A DNA stretch of 64,000 nucleotides from Nitrospira sp. (GTDB lineage Bacteria > Nitrospirota > Nitrospiria > Nitrospirales > Nitrospiraceae). The notes beneath the pieces were generated by a model. The model did not search any database and was not told where the DNA came from. It saw nothing but the letters and a program-made list of their open reading frames with translations. Where the stretch lies: contig JARFXR010000003.1 of NCBI GenBank assembly GCA_029194535.1, positions 186,001-250,000 on the forward strand. The letters run 5' to 3'. A program made the position numbers and the translations under genes. The first letter of the stretch is position 1, and the number at the start of each line of letters is the position of its first letter. Shown one piece after another: positions 31,201-40,060 of this stretch.

Positions 31201-34200
31201 GTCTCCACTCGGACCATTGTCGGGATACACATAGGTGTTATGGGAGACCGCCACCGCTTCACGTCCCACGCCGTCGAACATCACCTGCGCCGGCGTCAGG
31301 GCGTGAGCTTTCACGAGATCGGCGGCGCGCCGATCGCCCGCGCTGTTGAACTCGGCGAACCGCCGATGACCGGGATCCGTCCGGCGTTTGTACCAGTCGC
31401 TATGGGCATTTCCCGTTGGATCATAGGCCGTGTCGCAGGGATCGAAGCTCGTGACGTGCCAGGGCGAGAATTCGACGCGGCTGAAGGCGCCGTCCGGCAG
31501 CTCGGTGCGGATGAGGCGCCCCATTGCATCGTAATACATGATCGGTGTGACACCGATCTCAGCTTCAGCCTCGGTTTCGTCGAACCGATGCTCGTTCGTG
31601 CTGAAGTACGGTTCGTATCGCTTGACCGGTTTGCCCTTGTTGTTCAAGACGGTCTTGCCCGAAGCGATCCAGCGCAGGACCGCGGAGCCCTCTGCCGGTT
31701 CTGCCTGCGATTTTTTGACCAACAACGCGCCCAGGCCGTCGGAATACTCGAACGCGACTTGCAGCCGACTTTCTTCATGCCGCCCGAGATGCGCGACGTG
31801 TCGTTCGCGCAAGATCGTCCCGGCAGCCGGCGGGTGAGCTGCGAAGACCGATTGCGTGCCTTGCCGTTCCTCTCCCAGATGGTAGACATAGCGGGCAGTG
31901 GCGTTGCCGAGCAGCCGGCGCACCTCCGTGCTGTCAAAGGCACCCTGAAAGTAGTTGCTAATTTGATCGAGCGACGGATTGAGCACCGCGGGGGTGATGC
32001 CGTCCAGGCTGTCTCCTTGATTTCCTTTTCCTTTCATCGCCATGACGGCGGGCAGACCGCGGATGTCGTAGCGCATCTCGGTCAGGTTGTCGTTCATATC
32101 TTTCAGGACCGACGGAGCGAGCACCCGATAGTCGAATGATTCGACGGCGGCGGTATTGCCCAACGCATCGGTGCTGGACTTGATGAACAGGTCGTAGGTC
32201 TGATCGAACAGCAGCGTCGTCACGTGACCGAAGGGATCGACATAGCGCTCGGGCAAGTAGAAATGTTCGGCCGCATCGTTGGAGAACCGGGCCGTCCCTG
32301 ATCTGATCCAATATTCCCCGTCGGTCGTTTCATTCGGGAAGCGAGCGCTGAGTGCTTGCCCGCTGATATAGCCGCCGACTGCCGGATCATCGAGATCATG
32401 CCGAGCGGACTGCATAAGCGTGGCTCCGAAGACGGCATCGAGCAGGTCATCGGTCAACGCCAACTTGTAGTCCTCATATTTCAACGCGAGGCTGTTGAGC
32501 TCGCCGAGGGGAAGAAAGGTCGTGAGGTTCCTCTCGAAAAACAACGTGCGGAGCCGCTCGACCAGCCGTTTCTGGATCGATGTCCCATCCGCGACCTGGT
32601 GGTAGGGAATCTCCGCCACCTCGATGTCTCCGGGGACGGGGTCGACTTGATAGTGCCTGGGACTCAGCCGATAGTTCCGCAACTCGCCCAACGTGAAATA
32701 GCGACCGTTCAACGGAGTGATTCCCGTCAAGACGTAGCGGGACACCTCACAGGGAAGGCGGAGGCGATAGTCGTCCTGGCCCTGGGCATCCGACGTGTAG
32801 CATCTCTCGGTGTAGAGGAGGTGCGGTTCTTGTTGGACTGCGGCAATGAGGTCTTCGGTCCCGTTCGGCAGCGAGGCATCCCGATGCCGGCCGAATCGAG
32901 GGTACACCGCCACGACGGTTTGCTGGACGTTGCCGAACTCGTCGATGCGCAGCTTCAACGTATGGGAGATACGAGGATCAGGTGTAACGCTGTCCGTCGT
33001 GAGATCCATTTCATAGTGATAGGTGATGGACTCGCTTTCGGTGACGAGAAAGACCGCATGCGGATTGCCCTGCCGAGGCTGTAACCGCCGGACATGGCAG
33101 TTGTGGTAGGCCGTGGAGAACAGTTTGACCGGTTCATGCGCTCCACCTACGAGCTTGTCCACGTCAAGCTCGTAGATTTCCCGCCGGAGCACCATGCCCT
33201 TGCAGGCTCGCAACGCCTCGCGCCACTCCTCTGCAGACAGATCTTGGGTGATCAAATCCGGCTCGGGCAACTTGTTCTCCTGAAAGCCGCCGAACACATT
33301 GGCTTCGCCGGGCCTGAGCGCCTCGAACCATCCCGGAAAATACTCGTCCTGAAAATGGGTGAGGATTGTCTTTCGATCAAGAAACGCTCCGGTATGAAAC
33401 CAGGTCACGGTCTTGACCGGCGGCTGATAGAGATCCTTGGCATCCGTGATATAGGGGCTGTCGGTGTTGCCGTCGGCGAAGATGCCGTAGTCTTCGATAT
33501 CGATCTGTTCGACGCGGCCGAATCCCCGAAACTCCCGCTCGATCCCGTCGAAGTAGCCATGGTGATAGCTGTAGGTGGACGAGAACGTGGTCCTGCGCCA
33601 CTTGTCTGTAATCGTGACTTTCTCCACGCAATGGACCGGAAAAGGAATTTTCGTGATCCATGGTCTGCCGGCAAGACGGTCTGCCACATAGAACTTGGTC
33701 GACGGCGCGTATTGAATGTGTGTCTCGGCTCCGAGATTGTTCGCCGTGCGGATCATGACGTGCGGCTTCCGACCGCCCATGAGGTCCACATAGCGCATCG
33801 GCTGCCGCGCGTTTCCTGGAAGCGGCGACGACCAGACAAGACACGCCGTGCCGTTGCCGAGAAGATCCGCCGTCATGATCCCCGCAAGATTGTCGATCGG
33901 AGGGAAGGCCTTCAGCGATCGGCGGACCGCCCATCCGTTGCCCGATTGGTTGAAATAGAGGTGTACGCCCTGCCCGCTCAGATACAGGATATCCGTCGTG
34001 CCGGATCCATCGATGTCGGCCAAGCGGATGCGCCGCGGATCGAAGAGATCCGGCGCCTCGAACCAGGGCGCCTGATCCATCGTGACCTTGGCGCCAAAGC
34101 GCCCATACCCCAGATTCGGCCAATAGCAGATGTCTCCGTTCCGAATGCGCACGAGATCAATGAGCCCGTCCCCCGACATGTCGGCGAGAAAGATCGATTG

Positions 34201-35994
34201 CGTACCGTCGGCGAAGACGAGACGCGGCCCCGCTTCCTCGTCGTTCGCCTGCCGCACGTAGGACGCCGGTCCGAATCCCTCCTCGGCCAGCGATGGATGC
34301 CAGCAGAGCACCTCGTCCTCCGTGATCATCACATCGGCGTGACCGTCGCCGGTCAAGTCGATAAACTTCAGATTGGGATCGGACCAGTTCCGGTTTGGAA
34401 TCGATTGAAAGGGCTTGAAGGTCTCCCATTGCTCATCCACCGTCCGCTCGTAGAAACCCTGCACGGGACCCTGAAGTGAGACAAGGTCGAGCTGCCCGTC
34501 ACCCGCCAGATCGAGCAGCTGCTGTCCACCGGCACGAAGCGCCGCCAAGGATGGCTTGGAGGCCACGAGTTCGACCGGTGCAAGACGCACCTCCGTAATC
34601 TTCCCGCCGTTGACCTCGCGCTCCGTGGCGGGACTGAGATTGCGTTTGTAGAACCAGCCGGTGGCTTGCTCGGTGAGAATACCCGACAGCCCCTCGCCGT
34701 CCAGATCCACCCATTGATAGTGACCGCCTTCCAGACCGCTCGGAAGGTTTTCCACGCTGGCCGGATCGACGTCACGAATCGTCTCGCTCACTTCCGCCGC
34801 AGCATATTCAAAGGTGACGGGTGGGAACGAGCGCCGGTCGTACGTTCCCTCTTGGTTGCGCTGGTAGGCCACCTGCTCCACGGATTCGATGAACGAGTAC
34901 ATGGGATTGCGAGAGTCGTCCGCCTGCTGTTCATGCGAGTAGGTGAAATTCGTGGAACGGACGAGACAATCGGCACCGATGTCCTCGTCAGGGAAATGGT
35001 GAAACATGAGCACGCGCCGGCAAAGCCGATAGGTCCGCACTTCAAAGCCTGCGCGGTAGGTGGAGAACGGATCTTGCCGGCAATCCCACTTCTTGGGCTC
35101 CACCAGCGACTGAGGCCCGTCCCAATCATGTTCTCCGTAGTCGAACACGACTTCAAACAGCCATTGGGCTTGGTCCAGATCCGGCTCGACGAGGCGAGAG
35201 CGCTGGTTCCCGTACTTGATGCGTTTGAGGTAGCGGTTCGTCCCGCGGATTGCCGTCGTCCGGTTTTTCTCGCGCGCCAGGCCGGACGCGATTCCATCCG
35301 AGTCGTCCGGTTTGTACGCGTACACGATGGCCTGGCCCTTGTCGTCAAGGCTTTCGCACATGAGCCACCTGAAAATATGGGAAGGGTCGGCTGGGTCGAA
35401 GATTCGGCTTTCGGGTGTTTTCCCATACCAGGTCGTAACGTTGTCCTTCGAAATCGAGCGCCAGAACACATCAGTGTCGTCGTCCTGATTCGTCCAACGC
35501 TCGATACGGGCAAAGAGGCCCTCGATACGAGGCCGATAGCGGCGAATGTCGTAGGTCACGGTCCCGATGGTTCTCGGCGGCACGGAATCAGGCGCCCAGG
35601 CATGGTCCTGCTCGATGAGAGACGGAACAAGATCCTCGGCGCCGGACAGGATGAACACATCGGAATCCTCCGCGTCCACGTACCGAGGCAGACCTTTGTC
35701 GGTCTTTCTGGTGATGGAAGGAAGGGAAAGGCTCCACCCCAATCCAAAGGGTCCGTTCCCGCCTCCTGAATCGTAGGACAGCATGAGTTGCGGCCCGAAT
35801 CCGGCTCGGCCCGCACTGGTATAGATGGGAATCGTCAGCGACCCGGTCCCGGTAACGGGATTGACGCCGAACTTTTCGCCCATGCCGCGGATGGCACCCC
35901 CGCCTTTCGGCAGCGCGATCGCCGGCGGCGCAATCTGGAAGGAGTTTTCTCTCGGTTCTTTGCCTTGGTCTTCCGTTCTTGTCGCCTCGGGCAT
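28228..35994 (-). CDS. Tc toxin TcB-TcC fusion (SpvB / RHS core) with a unique C-terminal tail
   Basis: The 2588-residue protein joins TcB and TcC in one chain. Residues about 20-330 match the SpvB domain (GVNPVTGTGSLTIPIYTSAG, LMLSYDSGGGNGPFGLGWSL). FG-GAP/propeller repeats follow (TGDGHADVMITEDE, SGDGLIDLVRIRNGD, DGSGTTDILYL), then YD/RHS repeats from about residue 1400. The RHS-associated core lies near 2250-2297 (YTGMERDEESGLNYHGARYY, GRWVSADPFSLIDGENLIGY, then NPIGRVDTSGL). In relatives this core contains the aspartyl self-cleavage site that releases the toxic tail into a hollow shell. The last 291 residues (28231-29103) are helical and charged and match no toxin fold I know. GAGG precedes the ATG by eight bases. 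It is the first gene of the locus. Confidence 0.93.
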   Translation of the reverse strand: MPEATRTEDQGKEPRENSFQIAPPAIALPKGGGAIRGMGEKFGVNPVTGTGSLTIPIYTSAGRAGFGPQLMLSYDSGGGNGPFGLGWSLSLPSITRKTDKGLPRYVDAEDSDVFILSGAEDLVPSLIEQDHAWAPDSVPPRTIGTVTYDIRRYRPRIEGLFARIERWTNQDDDTDVFWRSISKDNVTTWYGKTPESRIFDPADPSHIFRWLMCESLDDKGQAIVYAYKPDDSDGIASGLAREKNRTTAIRGTNRYLKRIKYGNQRSRLVEPDLDQAQWLFEVVFDYGEHDWDGPQSLVEPKKWDCRQDPFSTYRAGFEVRTYRLCRRVLMFHHFPDEDIGADCLVRSTNFTYSHEQQADDSRNPMYSFIESVEQVAYQRNQEGTYDRRSFPPVTFEYAAAEVSETIRDVDPASVENLPSGLEGGHYQWVDLDGEGLSGILTEQATGWFYKRNLSPATEREVNGGKITEVRLAPVELVASKPSLAALRAGGQQLLDLAGDGQLDLVSLQGPVQGFYERTVDEQWETFKPFQSIPNRNWSDPNLKFIDLTGDGHADVMITEDEVLCWHPSLAEEGFGPASYVRQANDEEAGPRLVFADGTQSIFLADMSGDGLIDLVRIRNGDICYWPNLGYGRFGAKVTMDQAPWFEAPDLFDPRRIRLADIDGSGTTDILYLSGQGVHLYFNQSGNGWAVRRSLKAFPPIDNLAGIMTADLLGNGTACLVWSSPLPGNARQPMRYVDLMGGRKPHVMIRTANNLGAETHIQYAPSTKFYVADRLAGRPWITKIPFPVHCVEKVTITDKWRRTTFSSTYSYHHGYFDGIEREFRGFGRVEQIDIEDYGIFADGNTDSPYITDAKDLYQPPVKTVTWFHTGAFLDRKTILTHFQDEYFPGWFEALRPGEANVFGGFQENKLPEPDLITQDLSAEEWREALRACKGMVLRREIYELDVDKLVGGAHEPVKLFSTAYHNCHVRRLQPRQGNPHAVFLVTESESITYHYEMDLTTDSVTPDPRISHTLKLRIDEFGNVQQTVVAVYPRFGRHRDASLPNGTEDLIAAVQQEPHLLYTERCYTSDAQGQDDYRLRLPCEVSRYVLTGITPLNGRYFTLGELRNYRLSPRHYQVDPVPGDIEVAEIPYHQVADGTSIQKRLVERLRTLFFERNLTTFLPLGELNSLALKYEDYKLALTDDLLDAVFGATLMQSARHDLDDPAVGGYISGQALSARFPNETTDGEYWIRSGTARFSNDAAEHFYLPERYVDPFGHVTTLLFDQTYDLFIKSSTDALGNTAAVESFDYRVLAPSVLKDMNDNLTEMRYDIRGLPAVMAMKGKGNQGDSLDGITPAVLNPSLDQISNYFQGAFDSTEVRRLLGNATARYVYHLGEERQGTQSVFAAHPPAAGTILRERHVAHLGRHEESRLQVAFEYSDGLGALLVKKSQAEPAEGSAVLRWIASGKTVLNNKGKPVKRYEPYFSTNEHRFDETEAEAEIGVTPIMYYDAMGRLIRTELPDGAFSRVEFSPWHVTSFDPCDTAYDPTGNAHSDWYKRRTDPGHRRFAEFNSAGDRRAADLVKAHALTPAQVMFDGVGREAVAVSHNTYVYPDNGPSGDERYVTFTKLDPEGKPLWIRDANRHLVMQYITPPKPTRWSEQPDETVPADAVPCYDVAGNLLHQHSMDAGDRWTLNDAAGEPLYAWDLNGRRESDGTVVVENRVFQTKYDALHRPSERWLTINGGAPQLIERFVYGETSANAKQDNVRGRLREHFDQSGRKTAEAYDFKGNVLTATRQLAGKYREPVIGWQPGSPTAVLDPQSFVQQTEYDALNRITRLYNWHRGTGGPVAVYEPTYHERGTLQREELVIRGLKTADGYQEPAQSRRTAVIAGVTYNARGQRERIEYGNGTTTRYEYDPETFRLAQLRTTRPAYDPTFPSRRSQFKNDRVLQNLFYTYDPMGNLTEVEDDAYEPAFFANQQVDPRSRYVYDALYRLIAATARQNGALRGVPADSEPGAVGLSFPIQLGDPNALSVYRQIYRYDAVGNIERLRHEAGLGSWTRDYAYAFEDPAQPASNRLWQTWEGGDRTQAVSYTYDAHGSMQNLINVTPAQYIRWDYRDMIRELDLGGGGRAYYNYDSGKQRSRKVIESRTGTKQWERMDFGGFELYRRYVAGNVVEEIETHHVMDGSRRIMLVEDVLWTDHPRIPEGPLYRYQYGNHLGSACLELNDASEVISYEEYHPYGTSAYRATNGALEVPAKRYRYTGMERDEESGLNYHGARYYAVWLGRWVSADPFSLIDGENLIGYALANPIGRVDTSGLASTEEVTEFDSDKLVEQFSALPNVTPDWIDAYEKFNETVKNNLLKEPTPTTAREKSMDVDIENEAHDRAVVTIVNAAIDAASALVKAKGIEVSEHDLLKMALQMVVYPYRTSHDLTENVILRDVDHFLTGRIQAWRDFAPRTPLFDVATLGKGATNDPGIILLGNYAAIVYDERKRQSFRVHPKPDEKHARNSMDQDSKPASAPGGRFWAYLGGELLKTRDHPSESADASKLKISYEDVKGARSTWPTMKAAFELSYGLAKQEAARTIQQVNDTIEELGDTLRFIGERMHD

Positions 35995-36208
35995 CTCTGC
36001 GTCCTCAGCCGGTGCACGGCGCGGACGCCAACGTGCCTGAAACCCACGAACGAGTCAATGGCGGGAGCTTCGATGGGCTTGGATCTCGGCTGCGGCTCGC
36101 AATCCGCTCTCGATCGCACCATTCATATGGCCTTGCCATCGCAGACTGGTATGCTCACCGGCAAAGAACAGACGGCGGCGCGGGCGCGCTCGACTTGCCA
36201 TCCCGCCG

Positions 36209-37063
36209 TCATTCCACAGTGAATTCGGTCGTCATGCCGTGAAGGAAATGGGGCCGTCCAGCGACCGGATCCGGGACAAAGCAGATGAGCCCGTATCGTC
36301 CCCTCTCGAATTGCCCCGTGAAGAACACGCGCTCCCCTTTTTCAATGGCAGTAATGCCGCTCACCAATTCGCCCCGAGGCGGACCAGAGGCGCCCGGTTC
36401 GAATGAAGCGATGACATCTTTGACGGTCGCGCCGGGGGCCAACTTCACAACGACGAGCTCATGAGGTTGCCTGCCGTGATTCGTGACCTCGATGGTCTGC
36501 AAGCCGGCTTCCACTTGCTTCGAGAGCACGAACTGATAGTCGAGCTGCGTCACGGTCACTGACGGGTTGGGCTGCGAAACCTTCGTCGCCTTCCCTCCCC
36601 GGACGGACAGCGCTTTCTGCATTCCGAGCGCGACATGGGGCACACCGTTTTTATCCGGAATCCAGCACATGATCACATAGTCCCCTTCCGTCAGATTGAC
36701 CGTGGCAGATGCCAGGCTGCCGGGCAGGTGCGCATTCGGGCCACCGGCATAGTGCACCCATCCAGGCAGCTTGCTTGGATCGGCAGCGATGGCCGCGCGG
36801 AAATCGGCTGCGGACTTGCCTTGCATCAGTTTCAAGAACTGGACGTGGTGCAGGTCCCGGCCTTCGTTCACGATACGCACGGTCGTGCGACCGGCCGGAA
36901 TACTGTCTGGCCCCCTGAAGCCATAATCGTGGGCCACAAATACCACCGCGGTCTCTGTGCCGCGCAGTTCCGCTGCACCAGGACGGTCGCCCGACCAAGC
37001 CGGCGTTGCCCCCACCGCAATCAACACGCACACCAGAGAACCGTATAATAGTGGGTATCGCAT
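36209..37063 (-). CDS. Secreted protein with two tandem cupredoxin-like domains
   Basis: The ATG at 37063 follows AAGGAGGATCCC, an ideal ribosome site, so I prefer it to the ATG at 37099. The 284-residue product has a signal peptide ending near TPAWSG and two similar domains. The first has LHHVQFLK, then CWIPDKNGVPHVALGM. The second has QPHELVVVK, then CFVPDPVAGRPHFLHGM. Each provides one His, then a Cys-His-Met set, as expected for a type-1 copper site. It may be a periplasmic copper electron carrier or copper-binding protein. It is divergent from the PNPOx operon across a region with 11-base-spaced repeats. Confidence 0.8.
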   Translation of the reverse strand: MRYPLLYGSLVCVLIAVGATPAWSGDRPGAAELRGTETAVVFVAHDYGFRGPDSIPAGRTTVRIVNEGRDLHHVQFLKLMQGKSAADFRAAIAADPSKLPGWVHYAGGPNAHLPGSLASATVNLTEGDYVIMCWIPDKNGVPHVALGMQKALSVRGGKATKVSQPNPSVTVTQLDYQFVLSKQVEAGLQTIEVTNHGRQPHELVVVKLAPGATVKDVIASFEPGASGPPRGELVSGITAIEKGERVFFTGQFERGRYGLICFVPDPVAGRPHFLHGMTTEFTVE

Positions 37064-37154
37064 GGGATCCTCCTTCTGTTCGACGTGCCGGGATGGCACT
37101 CCTTCATCTCAACCGATGTGACGGGACCCTAGCATGGGAATCGACGACAGGGTT

Positions 37155-37192
37155 CCTAAAACTATGCTAAGGTTCGCCTAAATCTTTCCTAA
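37155..37192. promoter_or_regulatory. Four direct repeats with an exact 11-base period (candidate response-regulator site)
   Basis: CCTAA at 37155, GCTAA at 37166, CCTAA at 37177 and CCTAA at 37188 are each exactly 11 bases apart, one helical turn. Direct repeats with an 11-base period are the usual target layout for OmpR/PhoB-type winged-helix regulators. The array is 18 bases before the PNPOx start codon and about 90 bases from the divergent cupredoxin gene. The second gene of the PNPOx operon carries a winged helix of that type, so autoregulation is possible. Confidence 0.5.
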
Positions 37193-37209
37193 CGGGCCGC
37201 CTCGATCTC

Positions 37210-37671
37210 ATGATTTCCGACTCGATCGCGCAACTCCTCCAAACGGGCGTTTCGGTCATGGTCGGCACGCGCGATGCGTCTCTCATGCCGGAATGCACGC
37301 GCGCGTGGGGTATTCAGGTCGGGTCTGACCGCGACACCGTGACGATCTTTCTCTCCGAGTCCTTCGCCGGCAAGACCATCGACAACCTGCGAGCAAACGG
37401 GTTGATTGCAGTCACCTGCACTCGCCCAACCGACCACATCACTTGCCAACTGAAGGGTCGGCTGCGGAGTATCAAGCCGGTAAGGCCGACTGGGCGAGAT
37501 GTGAGCATGAAGTGGCACCGGGAATTCATGGCGGAGCTAATAGCCATCGGCGTGCCGTCCCGATTGGGTGAAGCCTGGATCATCGAACCGACGGTCGCCG
37601 TGGAAATTACCGTGACCGATGTCTTCGACCAAACGCCGGGGCCTGGTGCGGGAAAGAAATTGAGGCAATGA
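37210..37671 (+). CDS. Pyridoxamine 5'-phosphate oxidase-like FMN-binding protein
   Basis: The 153-residue product has the split-barrel pattern of the PNPOx-like family: SVMVGTRDASLMPECTRAWG, then TVTIFLSESFAGKTIDNLRAN and IAVTCTRPTDHITCQLKGRL. Such proteins bind FMN, F420 or heme and many are small reductases or sensors. The substrate is unknown. The start follows the four 11-base repeats by 18 bases. Its stop overlaps the next ATG (ATGA), so both products are probably made together. The downstream protein repeats the same fold in its N-terminus. Confidence 0.78.
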   Translation: MISDSIAQLLQTGVSVMVGTRDASLMPECTRAWGIQVGSDRDTVTIFLSESFAGKTIDNLRANGLIAVTCTRPTDHITCQLKGRLRSIKPVRPTGRDVSMKWHREFMAELIAIGVPSRLGEAWIIEPTVAVEITVTDVFDQTPGPGAGKKLRQ

Positions 37672-39053
37672 AAACCACATCGCTGCAACTCGAGGATCTC
37701 TGGCCGTGCTTTCAAGGCATCGTCCCCGCAGCCTTGAGTACCTGCGCGGCCGACGGCACACCGAACATCACCTTTATCAGCCAGGTCTACTACGTTGACG
37801 AGAAGCACGTGGCGATCTCGTTCCAGTTCTTCAACAAGACCCATCGGAACATCCGTGAAAATCCATTTGGGTGCGTGATCGCCCTCGACCCACGAACCTT
37901 GCACGCCTATCGTTTTCGGCTCCGCTTCGATCATTCTGAATCCACCGGACCGTTGTTCGAATCGATGTCGCTGCAACTCCAAGCCGTGGCATCGTACTCG
38001 GGAATGAGTGAGGTCTTTCGCCTTCTCGCAGCCGATGTGTACGAGGTGTGCTCCGTCGAACGCTTGGAGGGCTTCACGCGACTGCCCGCCCCACCACCAT
38101 CCGAACGTTCGTCTCGGCTCTTTGTCGATCCCGGCCTGGTCTCACTGCGGCTTGTAGCCGAACGGCTGAATAAGGCACAGCTGCTCGATGAAATCCTTCA
38201 GGTCACGTTGCAGCTTCTTGAGGAGCGGTTCGGATTCCAGTACTCGATGATCCTCTTCGCGGATGAGCAGAATGCGAAGCTGTTGACCATTGCCAGCCGA
38301 GGCTATGCCGAGAACGGAGCCGGATCGGAAGTGGGAATGGGTGAGGGGCTGATCGGGATGGTCGGGCGTGCCCGCCGAACCCTCTATATCTCGGCCATGG
38401 ATCACGGCTTGCGATACGCGCGTGCCGTGCGGGACCGCGTCGAATCTTTGGGAAAGACGGAGGCCATCGCGCGGGAGATCCCGCTCCCCGGCCTGCCGGA
38501 CGCGGCCAGCCAGATCGCCGTGCCGTTGGTCACCCGCGGACGCTTGGTCGGCGTCCTGGCAGTTGAGAGTAAGGATCCGCTTGCGTTCCTTCCGCTCGAG
38601 AACTCGCTGCTCACCACCATCGGCGCGCATCTTGCGACCGCGATCGACCAACTCAGTCGCGACCAGGACGACGCGCCGGTGAATCAAGTGACGCATGAAC
38701 CGTCGACTACCGCGTCTTGTTCAACGGCAGCGCACCGCTTCGTCTATTTCCAGAAGGACGACTGCATCTTCGTCGACGGCGACTATCTCATCCGCAATGT
38801 CCCGGCCAGGATTCTGTGGCGCTTGCTGAGGCAATACCGAGACGAAGGGCGAGTCGAATTCACGAATCGCGAGTTGCGAATGGACGCCTGGTTGGGACTC
38901 CCGGAGCTGAAGGACAATCTCGAAACACGTCTGATCCTGCTTCGCCGACGGCTGGAACAAAAATGCCCGGACGTCAGGCTCGTCCATCGAGGCCGGGGTC
39001 GCTTTGCGCTGGAGACAGATGCCGCCATCGCCTTGGTGGAAAAAGAAGGCTGA
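37668..39053 (+). CDS. PNPOx-GAF-winged-helix fusion, probable sensor-regulator
   Basis: Three parts are visible in the 461 residues. Residues 1-150 look like a PNPOx split barrel (IVPAALSTCAADGTPNITFI, KTHRNIRENPFGCVI). Residues 165-335 form a GAF domain (LDEILQVTLQLLEERFGFQY, GEGLIGMVGRARRTLYI, IAVPLVTRGRLVGVLAVES). Residues 355-455 resemble an OmpR-type winged helix, ending with NLETRLILLRRRLEQKCPDV and RGRGRFALE, much like the Trans_Reg_C pattern. No phospho-receiver is present. I infer a one-component regulator that senses a flavin/redox or small-molecule signal. It follows the small PNPOx gene with a four-base overlap. Confidence 0.75.
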   Translation: MKTTSLQLEDLWPCFQGIVPAALSTCAADGTPNITFISQVYYVDEKHVAISFQFFNKTHRNIRENPFGCVIALDPRTLHAYRFRLRFDHSESTGPLFESMSLQLQAVASYSGMSEVFRLLAADVYEVCSVERLEGFTRLPAPPPSERSSRLFVDPGLVSLRLVAERLNKAQLLDEILQVTLQLLEERFGFQYSMILFADEQNAKLLTIASRGYAENGAGSEVGMGEGLIGMVGRARRTLYISAMDHGLRYARAVRDRVESLGKTEAIAREIPLPGLPDAASQIAVPLVTRGRLVGVLAVESKDPLAFLPLENSLLTTIGAHLATAIDQLSRDQDDAPVNQVTHEPSTTASCSTAAHRFVYFQKDDCIFVDGDYLIRNVPARILWRLLRQYRDEGRVEFTNRELRMDAWLGLPELKDNLETRLILLRRRLEQKCPDVRLVHRGRGRFALETDAAIALVEKEG

Positions 39054-39061
39054 CGCCTTTT
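39045..39061 (+). terminator. Short hairpin with T-run after the PNPOx operon
   Basis: AAGGC and GCCTT pair around the loop TGAC, followed by TT. The stem overlaps the stop codon. It is short and may be weak. Confidence 0.3.
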
Positions 39062-39251
39062 CGCCGCTTGCCCGAAGTTTCTCCCGATCGAGATCGCCGT
39101 TCGAAAACCGACTCTGTCCGTCGACACCGATTTTTTTCAACAACTCACCTGCCGGCGCCGTCAATCGTGTTAACATGGGGACGTTCGGCACAGGACCCGT
39201 ATAATAGGGTCGATCCCGCAGTATGATTTGAACGTCAATGAAGGCTGTTTA

Positions 39252-39938
39252 TTGAAAACGATCGTGTCGCGACGCTTCGTTGCAGCAGTGCTCTGTCTCG
39301 GTGTCGTCGTCTCTCTCAGCGTACCCCCCGCCCGGGGCGAATGGTATGTGGTCGGCCAGACCGGGGTCATCCTGCCGGGCAGTCTGTCCAATGCCACCGT
39401 AAACAGCCCCACCCTCGCAGGCGGCGTGACCGATGCTCGAGTCGCGGATATCGATCTCGAGAAAGCCTCTCTGTTCTATGGGGCCAAGGTCGGTTTCTTC
39501 TTCCCCAAACGCGAGTGGTTCGGGCTGGAAACGGAAGCCTTTTCGTCGCAGTTGAACATCAAGCAACAGACCGTCGTGGGCGGCGTGCCTGGAACGGTCT
39601 TCGCAGAGACGATGCCCGGCTCTCACATGCAGCTGACGACCTGGGCCATCAACGCGATTGTGCGCAGCCCTTCCTTGGTCGCGGAACTCGAACCCTACGG
39701 CGGAATCGGGCCGGCCCTGTTCTTTTCGACCAGCGGCGACACCAACGTCAGTGTCGGAGTCAACCTTATCGCCGGAGCCCGCTATTTTGTGATGCCGCAC
39801 CTGGCGCTCTTCGGAGAGTTCAAGTACAACCGGGCGACACTCCGAACCGAGAGCATCCAGGGAGACTATTCAGCTCAAATCTTCGTCTTCGGACTCTCGC
39901 TACACTTCGACCGCCCACTGCCTGCGTCGAGCCATTGA
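39252..39938 (+). CDS. Outer-membrane beta-barrel protein
   Basis: The frame opens at a TTG (39228), but the TTG at 39252 has GAAGG eight bases upstream and directly begins a signal peptide (KTIVSRRFVAAVLCLGVVV, cleavage near ARGEW). The 228-residue product resembles eight-stranded barrels of the OmpA/OmpW type. It has alternating hydrophobic strands such as YVVGQTGVILPG, LFYGAKVGFFFP, FGEFKYNRATLR and the final IFVFGLSLHFDRP. A five-codon ATG reading frame (39238-39255) ends across the chosen start. A TATAAT lies at 39200-39205 without a good -35. Confidence 0.75.
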   Translation: MKTIVSRRFVAAVLCLGVVVSLSVPPARGEWYVVGQTGVILPGSLSNATVNSPTLAGGVTDARVADIDLEKASLFYGAKVGFFFPKREWFGLETEAFSSQLNIKQQTVVGGVPGTVFAETMPGSHMQLTTWAINAIVRSPSLVAELEPYGGIGPALFFSTSGDTNVSVGVNLIAGARYFVMPHLALFGEFKYNRATLRTESIQGDYSAQIFVFGLSLHFDRPLPASSH

Positions 39939-39972
39939 GTTACCTCACTGCCCTCCCCGCCTGACGCTCGGC

Positions 39973-40001
39973 TTGACAGGCTGCCGCTCAGAGCCTAGCC
40001 T
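39973..40001 (+). promoter_or_regulatory. Candidate sigma70 promoter for the DUF302 gene
   Basis: A perfect TTGACA (39973-39978) and TAGCCT (39996-40001) are separated by 17 bases. The start codon is 60 bases downstream. Confidence 0.5.
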
Positions 40002-40060
40002 TTGTCCTCTCGAAGTAAGTGCGTTCGCTCCCCGTCACGCGCAACGACAAGAGGTGACGC

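Noticed and set aside
30361..32139. 592-codon plus-strand open frame
   Set aside because: It is antisense to the TcB-TcC gene, has no motif and is full of Arg, His and Gly, typical of a shadow frame in GC-rich coding DNA.
35788..36222. 144-codon plus-strand open frame between the TcB-TcC and cupredoxin genes
   Set aside because: It overlaps both minus-strand genes, and its sequence looks like an antisense shadow without a ribosome site.
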